Assembly: GCA_002391195.1 (NCBI GenBank) | Contig: DGRZ01000018.1 | Span: 3,830 to 54,214 of the forward strand | Direction: 5' to 3' | Length of the DNA: 50,385 nucleotides | Source of the DNA: Fibrobacter sp. UBA4375 | Lineage (GTDB): Bacteria > Fibrobacterota > Fibrobacteria > Fibrobacterales > Fibrobacteraceae | Part shown: positions 16,688 to 24,677 of the stretch, piece by piece | Position numbering within the stretch: the stretch's first letter is position 1 | Layout of the letters: each line of letters starts with the position of its first letter | The notes under the pieces: model-generated | Database searches by the model: none | Told to the model about the DNA's origin: nothing | What the model saw: only the letters and a program-made list of their open reading frames with translations | Translations under genes and position numbers: made by a program

Positions 16688-17600
16688 ATGAAACTTTTCA
16701 GCTTGGATAGATTTGGCGGAACAGAAATAGGGAATCGTATACTACACCGCTCGTTCAGGAAAACAGAAATATCCTGGGCGGTGTTTGATATTTCGAAAGC
16801 CGTCGGGCCTATCATTGACCTGTTTTTCGTGAGCCAGTTTATTGGACCACAGGGGGTCACTGTCCTCGGCTATGTTACCCCTTTGCTGATGTTCCTGGAA
16901 CTTATCGGTAGCACCATCGCAAATGGATCCCGCGTAAAGGTGTCCTCGCTAATGGGATTCCCAGATAGGGCTAATGACGGGGGACTACATTCGCAGATAC
17001 ATCGTGGGAATGCCCTTTTTTGCGAGAGTTTTTCTAAAGTCCAACGACCCTCAGGCTCTTGATCTGTGTATGGAGTGCATCAGGGTGGTCGCTTTTCCGA
17101 TTCCCTTCTATTCGGTGGTCTATAACTTCAATAATTACCTCATGGCGGTCAAGCGGCTTCGTTTTGATACGTTCTATAGTTTTCTGATAGAGTGCGGAAA
17201 CCTGGTCACGATCACCTTCTTGCTTTTGCAAGTGGTGGGCCTATCAGGGAGCATGGATTGGTAGGGTCGTGAACATGCTGGAGCTTGCTCTGTTGGCGGT
17301 TTTCTATATACACCGCCAAAAAGAGAAAGGCTCGTTCGGCGACAAGATGCTTCTGATGCCCGCGTCCTTTGGAATTCCTAACGAAAACGAGATAAGCGTG
17401 ACAGCCGATTCCACCGAAGAAATCCTGGACCTTTCCCATATTGCCTTTGCCCTTGAGCATGGAGCCGACAAGAAACGGGCCAGGTCTTTCGGGCTTTTGA
17501 CCTAGAAAAGGACCTGAGCCTTGCTATCATCATGCGACGGGCAAAAGACGTGCGCTACGCCTCGACATTTGGTGCCAACAACCTTGTGATAAGGATATAA
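16688..17600 (+). pseudogene. Decayed MATE-family transporter with C-terminal ATPase-like domain
   Basis: Three consecutive pieces in different frames add up to one broken gene. Nt 16688-17062 encode a MATE N-terminus (SWAVFDISKAVGPIIDLFFVS, LGYVTPLLMFLELIG). Nt 16974-17264 continue the membrane part (FPIPFYSVVYNFNNYLM). After nt 17269, a shifted frame reads ISVTADSTEEILDLSHIAF and, past further breaks, MRRAKDVRYASTFGANNLVIRI, the end of a HATPase_c_2-type (anti-sigma-like) domain. MATE proteins with such a tail occur in anaerobic Bacteroidota and Clostridia, usually at 550-600 residues. Here only about 900 bases remain, so large internal deletions as well as frameshifts are present. The intact ancestor would have exported drugs or metabolites. 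Confidence 0.72.
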
Positions 17601-17634
17601 GCGGGGTTTCGTTACCGCCGAGGGCAAGTGCCGC

Positions 17635-18291
17635 CTATCCCCCGCCGCTTTCCCGCTTGGAATACACGCAGCCGCAGTAGTTCTGGCGGTAGAGATTGTA
17701 TTCGGCGGAAAGTTCTATGGAACGCTTGTAACCGCCCTTCTTTTTGAAGTCGCTGGGGAGTCGCTTGATGCCGTAGATATCGCACTGCTCCTGTACCACC
17801 TCGTTCAACACCTGGGCATCCTTCATGGGGCTGATGGTCAGGGTGGTGGTGAAGTAGTCGGCGTTTAGCTGTTGGGCGAGCCTTGCTGCCTCTGCCAGGC
17901 GCAACTCGAAACACTTGCGGCATCGTTTGCCGCCTTCGGGTTCCTTTTCCAGTCCGCGGACGGCATCGTAAAACTTTTTGGGGTCGTATTCGCCTTCGAT
18001 TAAAGTCACTGGGTGCTTGGTCTTGAATTCTGCCACGAATCGCTTGATTTCTTCCACACGGTGGCGGTATTCTTCGTCTGGTGCAATGTTTGGATTGTAG
18101 TAAAAGAGCGTAATCTTGAAGTATTGGGACAGGTACTCGATGGTGTAGCTGCTGCAGGGGGCGCAGCAGGCGTGCAACAACAGCGTCGGCACTTCGCCGG
18201 TGCGTTCCAGCCGGCGAATGATGTAGTCCAGGTCCCGCTGGTAGTTGTGCTTGGGGACTGCTCCTGTTTCCAAAGCCTTCTCCTGCATGCT
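17635..18291 (-). CDS. queH: Epoxyqueuosine reductase QueH
   Basis: Reduces epoxyqueuosine to queuosine in tRNA, the last step of queuosine synthesis. It is the non-cobalamin alternative to QueG. The protein shows the family's cysteine sites in order: HACCAPCSS near the N-terminus, GGKRCRKCFELRL in the middle, and QNYCGCVYSK near the C-terminus. These bind a [4Fe-4S] cluster and an adjacent metal. I start at 18291 because AGGA lies 8 bases upstream and the longer frame would overlap lpxA. That start gives 218 residues, in the family range. It lies 7 bases behind lpxA, probably in one transcript. Confidence 0.9.
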   Translation of the reverse strand, partial: SMQEKALETGAVPKHNYQRDLDYIIRRLERTGEVPTLLLHACCAPCSSYTIEYLSQYFKITLFYYNPNIAPDEEYRHRVEEIKRFVAEFKTKHPVTLIEGEYDPKKFYDAVRGLEKEPEGGKRCRKCFELRLAEAARLAQQLNADYFTTTLTISPMKDAQVLNEVVQEQCDIYGIKRLPSDFKKKGGYKRSIELSAEYNLYRQNYCGCVYSKRESGGG

Positions 18292-18298
18292 TGCAATC

Positions 18299-19066
18299 CT
18301 ACGGGCGAATGAGGGAACCGCCCCAGTGTTCGTCAAAAAATTCCTTGAAGAGGGGGTCACCGCAGGCCCTGAGTTCGTCGATGACTTCCTGGATGGGCCT
18401 TCCGCTGCGGTACAGGGCGCGGAAAGCCTTGTCTAGACCTGCGATTCGTTCTTCGGAAAAATCTTTGCCGTGGAGTTTCAGGGCGTGCAGGTTCAGGCCA
18501 CCCCATTTGAGAGGTGTCCCGAAGGCCTTGCTTGCCGGGGGCACGTCCTTTTCCACTTTCAGGGTTGCCCCTACGAAGGCGTAGGCTCCTACCTGGTTTC
18601 GCTGGGGCATTCCGACGTTTCCGCCCAGGGTGGCATAGCGCCCAATTCTGGCGTGGCCGCCCAGCTGGCATCCGTTAGAAATTACCGCCCCTTCGTCGAT
18701 AAAGCAGTCGTGACCCACATGGGAGTATGTCATGAGTAATACTTTGTCTGCAAGGCGGGTGACTCCACCGCCCTGTGCCGTACCACGGTTCAGAGTGCAG
18801 TATTCCCGGATTGTACAGTTCTCGCCGATTTCAAGCCGGGTGTCTTCGCCGTCGTATTTAAGGTCCTGGGGTGGGGCCCCCAGGATTGCCCCGTCAAAAA
18901 CGCGGGTGTTCTTGCCTATGGAAACGCCGCCGTACACATGGACGCGGGCTTCCAGCACCACGCTTTCGGCAATTTCGGCTCCGGCATCTACAAGACACCA
19001 GGGGCCGATAGATGCGGTCTCGTGGACTTTTGCAGAAGGGTGCACAAATGCGGAGGGGTGAACCAT
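18299..19066 (-). CDS. lpxA: UDP-N-acetylglucosamine acyltransferase
   Basis: Cytoplasmic first enzyme of lipid A synthesis: transfers a 3-hydroxyacyl chain from acyl carrier protein to UDP-GlcNAc. The 255-residue protein is built of left-handed beta-helix hexapeptides (VHPSAFVHPSAKVHETASIG and onward). It has GAPPQDLKYDGEDT, the TIREYCTLNRGT stretch, and MTYSHVGHDC with the expected catalytic His. The helical C-terminal domain includes FGTPLKWGGLNLHALKLHG and RALYRSGRPI. The length and order match LpxA throughout. It precedes queH and follows a small membrane-protein gene. lpxC and lpxD are not nearby. Confidence 0.94.
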   Translation of the reverse strand: MVHPSAFVHPSAKVHETASIGPWCLVDAGAEIAESVVLEARVHVYGGVSIGKNTRVFDGAILGAPPQDLKYDGEDTRLEIGENCTIREYCTLNRGTAQGGGVTRLADKVLLMTYSHVGHDCFIDEGAVISNGCQLGGHARIGRYATLGGNVGMPQRNQVGAYAFVGATLKVEKDVPPASKAFGTPLKWGGLNLHALKLHGKDFSEERIAGLDKAFRALYRSGRPIQEVIDELRACGDPLFKEFFDEHWGGSLIRP

Positions 19067-19091
19067 GGCAGGGAATATAGCTAATGGAAGG

Positions 19092-19481
19092 CTAGAAATT
19101 CAGGGTGCCCACGGCCACAATCCAGAAACAGACGGCGCTCACCACGGCGAAGCTCCCCATGACGGTGCGTTCCTTGTAGCTGGTGCTGAAAAGAACCGTT
19201 GCCGTATAGAAGGTCACGTACAGCGCAAAGAAGAAGGCGAGAATCCGGGTGATGAGGAAGGGGATAATTTCGGGCAGGATTCCCCCTGCGCTGAGCAGCA
19301 CGAACAGGGCCACGAACTGCAGGCAGGTCGGCACGATAAAGGCCTTGCGGAGTTCCGGCGGGATAACCTTGTGCTGGGCGTTCATGGCGTAGGCTCCCCA
19401 GGGAGCACCGCAGGCAAGGGCGATGTTCAAGACGATGGAGGGCAAGAAGGCGACAGCTCCGATGGCGGCGGCGATAAACAT
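19092..19481 (-). CDS. Small polytopic membrane protein, unknown function
   Basis: A 129-residue protein with about four hydrophobic segments: near residues 1-28 (FIAAAIGAVAFLPSIVLNIA), 45-68, 72-95 and 105-127. A central conserved-looking turn, PPELRKAFIVPT, separates the first two. It starts only about 15 bases after the neighbouring terminator/repeat region on this strand and ends 26 bases before lpxA, so it may lead the lpxA-queH transcript. No family is recognised and no catalytic motif is visible. Codon use resembles the neighbours, so it is probably a resident gene. Confidence 0.6.
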   Translation of the reverse strand: MFIAAAIGAVAFLPSIVLNIALACGAPWGAYAMNAQHKVIPPELRKAFIVPTCLQFVALFVLLSAGGILPEIIPFLITRILAFFFALYVTFYTATVLFSTSYKERTVMGSFAVVSAVCFWIVAVGTLNF

Positions 19482-19509
19482 TAAGACAAAACTAGAATTA
19501 TCAAAGACA

Positions 19510-19540
19510 ATGAGATCCCCGCCTTCGCGGGGATGACAAC
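19510..19540. repeat. REP-like palindrome (ATCCCCGC/GCGGGGAT)
   Basis: ATCCCCGC CTTC GCGGGGAT at 19515-19534, flanked by GAG and GAC. A second copy, with an insertion in the loop, is at 29581-29648. It is similar to widespread interspersed palindromes that read GTCATCCCCGC on the other strand. Confidence 0.7.
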
Positions 19541-19580
19541 AAAAAGACGTCCCTGGGCAAAGGAGCAGCCTAGGGACGTC
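19541..19580 (-). terminator. Intrinsic terminator of the 19723-21270 gene
   Basis: Read on the minus strand, a 13-base stem (GACGTCCCTAGGC pairing with a partner that differs at one position) is followed by TTTTTGTT. It lies about 140 bases past the stop of the minus-strand envelope gene. I see no gene in 19581-19722. Confidence 0.75.
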
Positions 19581-19722
19581 AAGGGAGTGTTTGGGTATGC
19601 ATTAAGATAGAATCTGGCAGGGCGTAAAGCCCATAGGTTGTATACTTTTCTGTTTACCCGTGTAACCATGAGCAAACATTTCCTTTGAGGTGTTTTTTGA
19701 GAACAAAACAGGGCCTTTAGTC

Positions 19723-21270
19723 TCAAAACTGCACTTTTGCCTCGACAAAACCCCGTAACGGGGTCAGGTGCAGGCGGTGAACGTCCTTGAAGGTGCAGAC
19801 AAGGGAAATGTCCAGGTAATCTCCGGAAATAAGGAATTCCGAACGCATGCGCATGTCGTCCCGGGGGCGGCACTTGGGAAGGATGAAGGTGAATTTTGTG
19901 TAACTTTGTCCAGAATCCGTGAATTTTGAGGAAAATTCCAGGTGAGGAGGGGAGAAACCTTCGGGTCGGTCGTGCCGGACCCGGGCAGAAGCCCCCAGGG
20001 CCCAAAGTTCCCAGGGGGTAAGGTTCAGGCCGCCTTTCCAGTCCGTCTGTCTGCAGTTGGAGCCCGCGTCTCGGCAGGTGGCGCTGGCGGATAATCTCAA
20101 AAATTCAGGACCCGATTCCGCCCCCAGCTTGAGACGAACCGCCATGGTGTCGGCGTCCAGAGGCTCTATAAGGGTCCCGTTTGCGGAGACTCTCGTGTCC
20201 AGCAGGTCGGGAGCCCTGACGGACAGGCTTTGGGACCCCCAGAACCTGCTTTTCTGGATGGTTTTGCTCAAGCGGGCGTACCTGGGGAACTCTTCCCGAT
20301 GGATATAGGCGGTGGTCCGCCAGCTGTAGGTGACGGCACCGCCCTGACCTGAGTTGCCGGCGCCGTTCTGACCTGCCTTGCCGCCGGATTTTCCGGCGTT
20401 TGCGTTGTCGGCGCTGTTTTCACCGTCGCGCTCCTTCTTCTCGCTGCCGTACAGCTGCACCTTGATAAGGGGGAATTCCTGACCGTGCTGCCACCAGGCG
20501 GCCACCTGCCCGAAGGGGAATTTCGTCTGCATTCCGAGGGAGTGGGTGTGGGCTTGTAGGCTGTCGGAGGTTTGCTGAATGTTGCCAAAACCGTGCCAGT
20601 AAAATGCTTCGACGCTGGCGATACCCCGCCTGCCGTATCCCAGCCGGAACTGTGTCGTCTTGGCGGTGTCCAGAAGGCCTGCCACATGAAAGTTCCCGAA
20701 GGGGTACAGCAGGGCCGTTCCCCAGAGGGTGTCCAGCGGGATCTGGCTGTGGAGTTCCCGTGTGGAAACATCTCCGAAATAAGCCTCGCTCCCCTGGTTC
20801 TTGTAGGCGAGAAGTTCCTGGGAGCCGAGCCTCAGGGTGTAGCGGTAGAACTGGACCTGCAGTTCTGTGCGGTGACTTTCCAGGTGCCCCGTGGAATCGA
20901 TTCGGCCTTTCCAGTCTATGTAGCCGTGAGGTGTGAGGCTTGGGCGGGTCGGGGCTTTCGTGGACTTCTTGCCGCTGGAAATTTTCCCTAGGGTGGAGCC
21001 TGCGCGGGTCTTGCCACTAGCCGTTTCGTCACAGGGCTCCTGGGCGTAGGTCTGCGCAAGGAGGCAGGCCTCCTCCTGGTTGCCTTCTTCGAGCAGGTCC
21101 AGGATTTCGGTAGCCTCTTCGGCGGTAATGATTCCGTTGTCCCACCAGTCGAAAACCTTCGATTCGCCTAGCGGGGCGGCAAGAACGGCCCCTTCCAGGG
21201 CAAAAAATGCCGCCGCAATGACGGATGAGCGCAGGACTCCAGCTTCTTTTTCGTGTCTATCTTTGGACAA
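19723..21270 (-). CDS. Putative outer-membrane barrel protein, unknown family
   Basis: A 515-residue protein. The start MSKDRHEKEAG precedes a hydrophobic segment (SVIAAAFFALEGAVLAAP) that looks like a signal peptide. Residues about 38-80 are acidic helices (WWDNGIITAEEATEILDLL). A Lys/Ser/Thr/Pro linker follows. From about 110 onward it is strand-rich with alternating aromatics and charges, including YRYTLRLGSQELLAY and FGDVSTRELHSQIPLDTLWG. A Gly/Asn-rich loop occurs near 285-320. It ends VEAKVQF with a terminal Phe, typical of outer-membrane barrels. It is divergent from rsmG with about 70 bases between, and has its own terminator. No function can be assigned. Confidence 0.6.
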   Translation of the reverse strand: MSKDRHEKEAGVLRSSVIAAAFFALEGAVLAAPLGESKVFDWWDNGIITAEEATEILDLLEEGNQEEACLLAQTYAQEPCDETASGKTRAGSTLGKISSGKKSTKAPTRPSLTPHGYIDWKGRIDSTGHLESHRTELQVQFYRYTLRLGSQELLAYKNQGSEAYFGDVSTRELHSQIPLDTLWGTALLYPFGNFHVAGLLDTAKTTQFRLGYGRRGIASVEAFYWHGFGNIQQTSDSLQAHTHSLGMQTKFPFGQVAAWWQHGQEFPLIKVQLYGSEKKERDGENSADNANAGKSGGKAGQNGAGNSGQGGAVTYSWRTTAYIHREEFPRYARLSKTIQKSRFWGSQSLSVRAPDLLDTRVSANGTLIEPLDADTMAVRLKLGAESGPEFLRLSASATCRDAGSNCRQTDWKGGLNLTPWELWALGASARVRHDRPEGFSPPHLEFSSKFTDSGQSYTKFTFILPKCRPRDDMRMRSEFLISGDYLDISLVCTFKDVHRLHLTPLRGFVEAKVQF

Positions 21271-21339
21271 AATAAGCCTCCTCTATGTATAGACTTATTT
21301 TTGTCCCGAAAAGAGCCTAAGTTTTTTTATTTTTTCAAT

Positions 21340-22140
21340 ATGGCAAGTTCAAACTGGTCCAAGAAGCCTTTTTCTGCACGGTCCGATTCCGGCGTGGCGC
21401 GGCAACCCTCCCGCAACGCTTCTGCCGCAGGTCGTGACTTTGTGCCTCACTTGAAGGCACCACGTACCGACTTTCCGCTGTTTGGCGGCAAGCGGGTGAA
21501 GCCCTCGATTGAGGGACTGGACAAGCTCTTGCACTATTACGGTGTAGAGCTCCAGCCCGAGACCCTGAAGCAGATTTGGGAGTTCCACCAGTTGTTGCGG
21601 GCCAACAACGACGACCAGGACTTGACCCGCCTAAACGCTTTCGAGACTATGGTGGAGCGGCACTACGCCGACTGCACGCTTATAAACGCTTACGTGCCCA
21701 AGTGGCCCGCCCGCATGATCGACGTGGGGAGTGGCGCCGGCTTCCCGGGAATTCCACTGAAGATTGTGAATCCGGGGATTCGTCTTACGCTTTGTGAACC
21801 CCGGCCCAACCGTATCAATTTCTTGAACATGGTCATTGAGAAGATGGGCCTCAGGGGAATCGACGTCTTTGGTCACAAGGTCACCAGCCGCAGCATGACA
21901 ATCCCCGTAGATGGCGTCATCAGCCGAGCCTTCGAACTGATGGAAAAGACCCTGCCCCGCATCGCCAATTCCTTGAAGGTGGGTGGCCGGGTGTTCTTTA
22001 TGAAGGGCCCTGCCGTGGCCGACGAACTCAAGACTTTTCACCCCGAAGATTTCGGTTACAAGTTTGTGGGCAAGCACTTCTACACCATTCCCAACAGCAC
22101 CCAGGAGCGGGCGCTGATCATTCTGGAACGGGTGGAGTAG
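21340..22140 (+). CDS. rsmG: 16S rRNA m7G527 methyltransferase
   Basis: Transfers methyl from S-adenosylmethionine to N7 of G527 of 16S rRNA. The start at 21340 gives about 266 residues. An extra basic N-terminal stretch (about 45 residues, SNWSKKPFSARSDSG) precedes the usual fold. The SAM site DVGSGAGFPGIPLKI is clear at about residue 127. It is followed by LCEPRPNRINFLNMVIEKMGL and the VDGVISRAFELMEKTLP segment matching the RsmG motif around the conserved ISRA. No ribosome site is visible before the ATG; the leader is AT-rich. It lies divergent to the barrel gene. Confidence 0.88.
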   Translation: MASSNWSKKPFSARSDSGVARQPSRNASAAGRDFVPHLKAPRTDFPLFGGKRVKPSIEGLDKLLHYYGVELQPETLKQIWEFHQLLRANNDDQDLTRLNAFETMVERHYADCTLINAYVPKWPARMIDVGSGAGFPGIPLKIVNPGIRLTLCEPRPNRINFLNMVIEKMGLRGIDVFGHKVTSRSMTIPVDGVISRAFELMEKTLPRIANSLKVGGRVFFMKGPAVADELKTFHPEDFGYKFVGKHFYTIPNSTQERALIILERVE

Positions 22141-22149
22141 TTTAGCTCG

Positions 22150-22758
22150 CTATTCGTCCAGTTCCGGCTCGTACTTGTTTTCTACCATCATGGCCAGTTC
22201 CAGATCTTCGTTGAACTGTTCCAGCTGGCTAAGGGCGGCATTGTCCAGGTCAAAACTGACAAAGGCGGGAATCCCGTCTTCGCTCATATTGGCGAGCAGA
22301 TTCAAGATGCGCTTGCGGCGCCAGCGGGGCATATCGGTAATGGGGTAATCGTGGAGCTGGTCCAAAAAAGAACCGGGGCAGTAATCCATCGCATCCGAGA
22401 GCTTTTTCTTGAGCTCCTTGCGGTATTTCTCGACTTCGTCCTTTTTTCCTACCCGCGGAAGCTTGCGTATGCCGGGTTCAATGCCATCAAGCGTAAAATT
22501 ATCCACCGCACGATCCACCGAGTTGAAGGATAATTCGCCTTTGTATAGGAACAACCAGTTCGTAGTAGAATTCCCTTCGGTATCGGTGTAGGTGACATTT
22601 CCCCGCTTGACGTGGCGTTCGTTTCCGACGACCTGGTCCATGGGTACTTCATGCCCGTTAATCTCAAATGTCACCTTGAAATGTTTTGCAGGAAACTTTT
22701 TGACGATGTAATCCCGGATGTAATCCGGGAGCCATTGGTGCTTGAACAGGTTCAGCAT
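22150..22758 (-). CDS. Hypothetical protein, paralogous family with remnant at 23288
   Basis: A 202-residue soluble protein with no signal peptide or membrane segment. The first third is basic and strand-rich (KHFKVTFEINGHEVPMDQVVG). A Lys/Glu helix follows (KKDEVEKYRKELKKKLSDAMDY). The C-terminal third is acidic (MSEDGIPAFVSFDLDNAALSQL, ending ENKYEPELDE). I do not recognise the family. A 61-base stretch of its 3' half recurs, with 53 matching bases, in the non-coding gap at 23288-23348, so a second copy once existed. It lies in a minus-strand run of unknown genes; a role as an immunity or accessory protein is speculative. Confidence 0.5.
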   Translation of the reverse strand: MLNLFKHQWLPDYIRDYIVKKFPAKHFKVTFEINGHEVPMDQVVGNERHVKRGNVTYTDTEGNSTTNWLFLYKGELSFNSVDRAVDNFTLDGIEPGIRKLPRVGKKDEVEKYRKELKKKLSDAMDYCPGSFLDQLHDYPITDMPRWRRKRILNLLANMSEDGIPAFVSFDLDNAALSQLEQFNEDLELAMMVENKYEPELDE

Positions 22759-22779
22759 TTACGCCTCCGTTTAGAAGTC

Positions 22780-22820
22780 TATTCTTATATCGTTTCTAAG
22801 AAACGATTTGTAAAAGAATA
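22780..22820. promoter_or_regulatory. Large inverted repeat between two hypothetical genes
   Basis: ATCGTTTCT (22789-22797) and AGAAACGAT (22799-22807) are perfect arms around one base. Outer arms TATTCTT (22780-22786) and AAGAATA (22814-22820) extend the symmetry. With a one-base centre this suits a protein-binding operator better than an RNA hairpin, although an RNA end is possible. Confidence 0.45.
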
Positions 22821-22835
22821 GGATTGCCGATGTGC

Positions 22836-23249
22836 TTAACGGTATTTGTGGGGCTTTGTTTCAGTAGTAGTGTCTGCTTTTATCAGTAATCCATCACTAA
22901 GGTTCATCATCCCTTCAATCCAGGTATAGTGGATTACGCTGTGGACGTTCAATAGGCTGTCAACTGTAGCACGGGGAACATTTGTAAAGTCGAAGGGGCG
23001 GCATCCCGACTCGGTTCGCTTTTCAAATTCTATCAACGAATCGCCATGGACTTCGAACCTGTTTGTGATTTCGAACGTGTTGTTTTCCCAACGGATAAAT
23101 CCTTCGGGGCATTGGAAAGCGAGTTCTACTAATGCGTCGTCGCGTTCCACACTGGTGCCGAAAACTAGTGGCGAAATGCCTACGGATAGGAGCATTCCCA
23201 TGCTTACCCAGAACCATAAATTGTTAAGTGTTTTTTTAATCAAGTTCAT
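22836..23249 (-). CDS. Single-span membrane or secreted hypothetical protein
   Basis: A 137-residue protein. A basic start (NLIKKTLNN) and a hydrophobic stretch at about residues 11-31 (WFWVSMGMLLSVGISPLVF) form an uncleaved signal anchor or a signal peptide. The rest is a soluble domain with two Cys (FQCPEGFIRW and ESGCRPFDF) that could form a disulfide in the periplasm. No known family is recognised. It sits in the minus-strand accessory run, separated by the 22780-22820 inverted repeat from the next gene. Confidence 0.5.
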   Translation of the reverse strand: MNLIKKTLNNLWFWVSMGMLLSVGISPLVFGTSVERDDALVELAFQCPEGFIRWENNTFEITNRFEVHGDSLIEFEKRTESGCRPFDFTNVPRATVDSLLNVHSVIHYTWIEGMMNLSDGLLIKADTTTETKPHKYR

Positions 23250-23287
23250 GCATCCTACCTAGATAGAGGCTTTGTTTTTTCTCAACG

Positions 23288-23348
23288 GGCTAAGGGTGGT
23301 GTTGTTCAGGTCAAAACAGACAAAAGCGGGAATTCCGCCTTCGCTCAT
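23288..23348 (-). pseudogene. Remnant of a paralog of the 22150-22758 gene
   Basis: Aligned without gaps to 22227-22287, 53 of 61 bases match. On the minus strand it still reads MSEGGIPAFVCFDLNNTTLS, close to MSEDGIPAFVSFDLDNAALS of the intact gene, but no start, stop or longer frame remains. Confidence 0.75.
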
Positions 23349-23369
23349 TTTTTTGATGGTGCTAGGCTG

Positions 23370-24116
23370 CTAAAAGCAACTATTGCAGTAGTCAATATTA
23401 GTGCAGGCCCTAAAATCGATGTTCATGTTAACAAAGTCCTGCAACGCATAAGTCTGGCTATCGAAAAACAGGTAGCCGGCATACTTGTGCAGGGGTAGTT
23501 TCTGGAATGCTTTTATTGATGCGCATTCCTTTTGAAATTCATTGAATTCGTATTTCCAGTCTTTTGTCGGTTTTATGAGTTTATTTTTGTCTGGATCAAA
23601 TAAAGAGTTTCTTATGATCTTGTTGCGACAATAAGCTGCGGGGCTGGAATAGTTTAATGGGTCACCGTAGTTCAAGAGGTCTGGAAATTTTTCATCTTCT
23701 CCCTTGATGTGTCCTCCCATATAAAAGATGCCTGACACGGCTCGGAATGAGCAAAATCCGTTATGGCCCTTCCTTTCTAGTTCTTTAAATTTTTTCTGTA
23801 TTATTTTTAAATTGTTGTAAAGGTCTAGTTCGGTCTGATATATCTGCTTGTTGACCAGGACGAAGCATTCCTTGTTTGCCGGAGTCCATTCAAAGCTAGG
23901 ATCTAGGATCAGCTTACGTCGTTGCAGAAACTTGCGGTAAATAAGGAAACGGGTATTTATATTAAAAAATTCTCCTTTTGCCCAGGTTCGCCAAGTCCTC
24001 AACTCTTTCAGCCCTTCTTTGTCGTGGTGGTCCTTGAAGAACTTCTCAATGATATTGTCAAAGGGAAAGACTTTTCCTCCCTCTGATCCGTATCCCCTAG
24101 CTCCACATAGTAGCAT
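23370..24116 (-). CDS. Hypothetical protein, unknown family
   Basis: A 248-residue protein, probably soluble. It is rich in aromatic and charged residues, with a helical basic region (RFLIYRKFLQRRKLILD and YNNLKIIQKKFKELERKGH). It contains several Cys, ending CTNIDYCNSCF, a possible metal site. An excellent AAAGGAGG ribosome site lies 6 bases before the ATG, so translation is well supported. The first residues MLLCGARGYGSEGG do not look like a signal peptide. It lies 12 bases behind the zinc-ribbon gene, in one probable operon with it and the M15 peptidase gene. Composition is more AT-rich than the core genes. No function is assigned. Confidence 0.55.
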   Translation of the reverse strand: MLLCGARGYGSEGGKVFPFDNIIEKFFKDHHDKEGLKELRTWRTWAKGEFFNINTRFLIYRKFLQRRKLILDPSFEWTPANKECFVLVNKQIYQTELDLYNNLKIIQKKFKELERKGHNGFCSFRAVSGIFYMGGHIKGEDEKFPDLLNYGDPLNYSSPAAYCRNKIIRNSLFDPDKNKLIKPTKDWKYEFNEFQKECASIKAFQKLPLHKYAGYLFFDSQTYALQDFVNMNIDFRACTNIDYCNSCF

Positions 24117-24128
24117 AAGTTACCTCCT

Positions 24129-24677
24129 TTAGGAATTATTCCACCAAAGATGATCAACATCAATAGGTTCGCTGTCAAGAAATCCAATGTCATTGTCGGT
24201 ATCTTTGGACCGTCCCCAAAATTCCCAAGAATCCTCTTTGTCAATTTCGCTCTGCTTTAATAGTTCAATCGCCCGCTTAAAATTCATGTTAGAAGGAGTC
24301 CAATGCTCGCAATTGCGCCAATGGTCTACCCTATCAAGAAAAATTCCATGTTTCTTGTATTCTCTTTCCCCGTTATCACGCCAGGTCTTGCCGCAGCTGG
24401 TGCAATGGTATGTGAATTCCCTTTCTATGTAATCGCTGTAACCCCATGGTATAAAATAGACGGAACCATGACAGAGACCACATTCTGAAACCATGTCTGG
24501 TATCGTTTTCCAAGCCATTACCAGAGCGCCCAAGGGGTATAAACCACCAAAACCGAACGCTCTCGTAAAATCAATGGGAATGTTGAATAAGATTGGGTAT
24601 TTTAGGAATTTTTCCCAATTCCGCATAATTAGGGAGAAATTGTCTATAAAAAATCCATGGCTTTCTTCTTGGCTCAT
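24129..24677 (-). CDS. Zinc-ribbon-containing hypothetical protein
   Basis: About 182 residues. Two CxxC pairs, CGLCHGS near residue 65 and CTSCGKTW near residue 92, form a likely zinc ribbon. Before it lies a moderately hydrophobic region (FNIPIDFTRAFGFGGLYPLGALVMAW). After it come charged helices and a Trp-rich acidic end (DVDHLWWNNS). I chose the ATG at 24677: GAGG sits 7 bases upstream and the ATG overlaps the M15 gene's TGA as ATGA, so the two are translationally coupled. The family is unknown. The coupling suggests a partner, chaperone or immunity role for the peptidase, but this is inference. Confidence 0.55.
   Translation of the reverse strand: MSQEESHGFFIDNFSLIMRNWEKFLKYPILFNIPIDFTRAFGFGGLYPLGALVMAWKTIPDMVSECGLCHGSVYFIPWGYSDYIEREFTYHCTSCGKTWRDNGEREYKKHGIFLDRVDHWRNCEHWTPSNMNFKRAIELLKQSEIDKEDSWEFWGRSKDTDNDIGFLDSEPIDVDHLWWNNS

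Noticed and set aside
18292..18360. Longer QueH start
   Set aside because: It would overlap the end of lpxA. The ATG at 18291 has an AGGA ribosome site and leaves a 7-base gap.
19602..19679. 25-codon frame on the minus strand after the envelope gene, with one Cys
   Set aside because: The AGGA is only about 1 base from the ATG, there is no neighbouring maturase or family signal, and it lies in a 3' untranslated stretch before a terminator.
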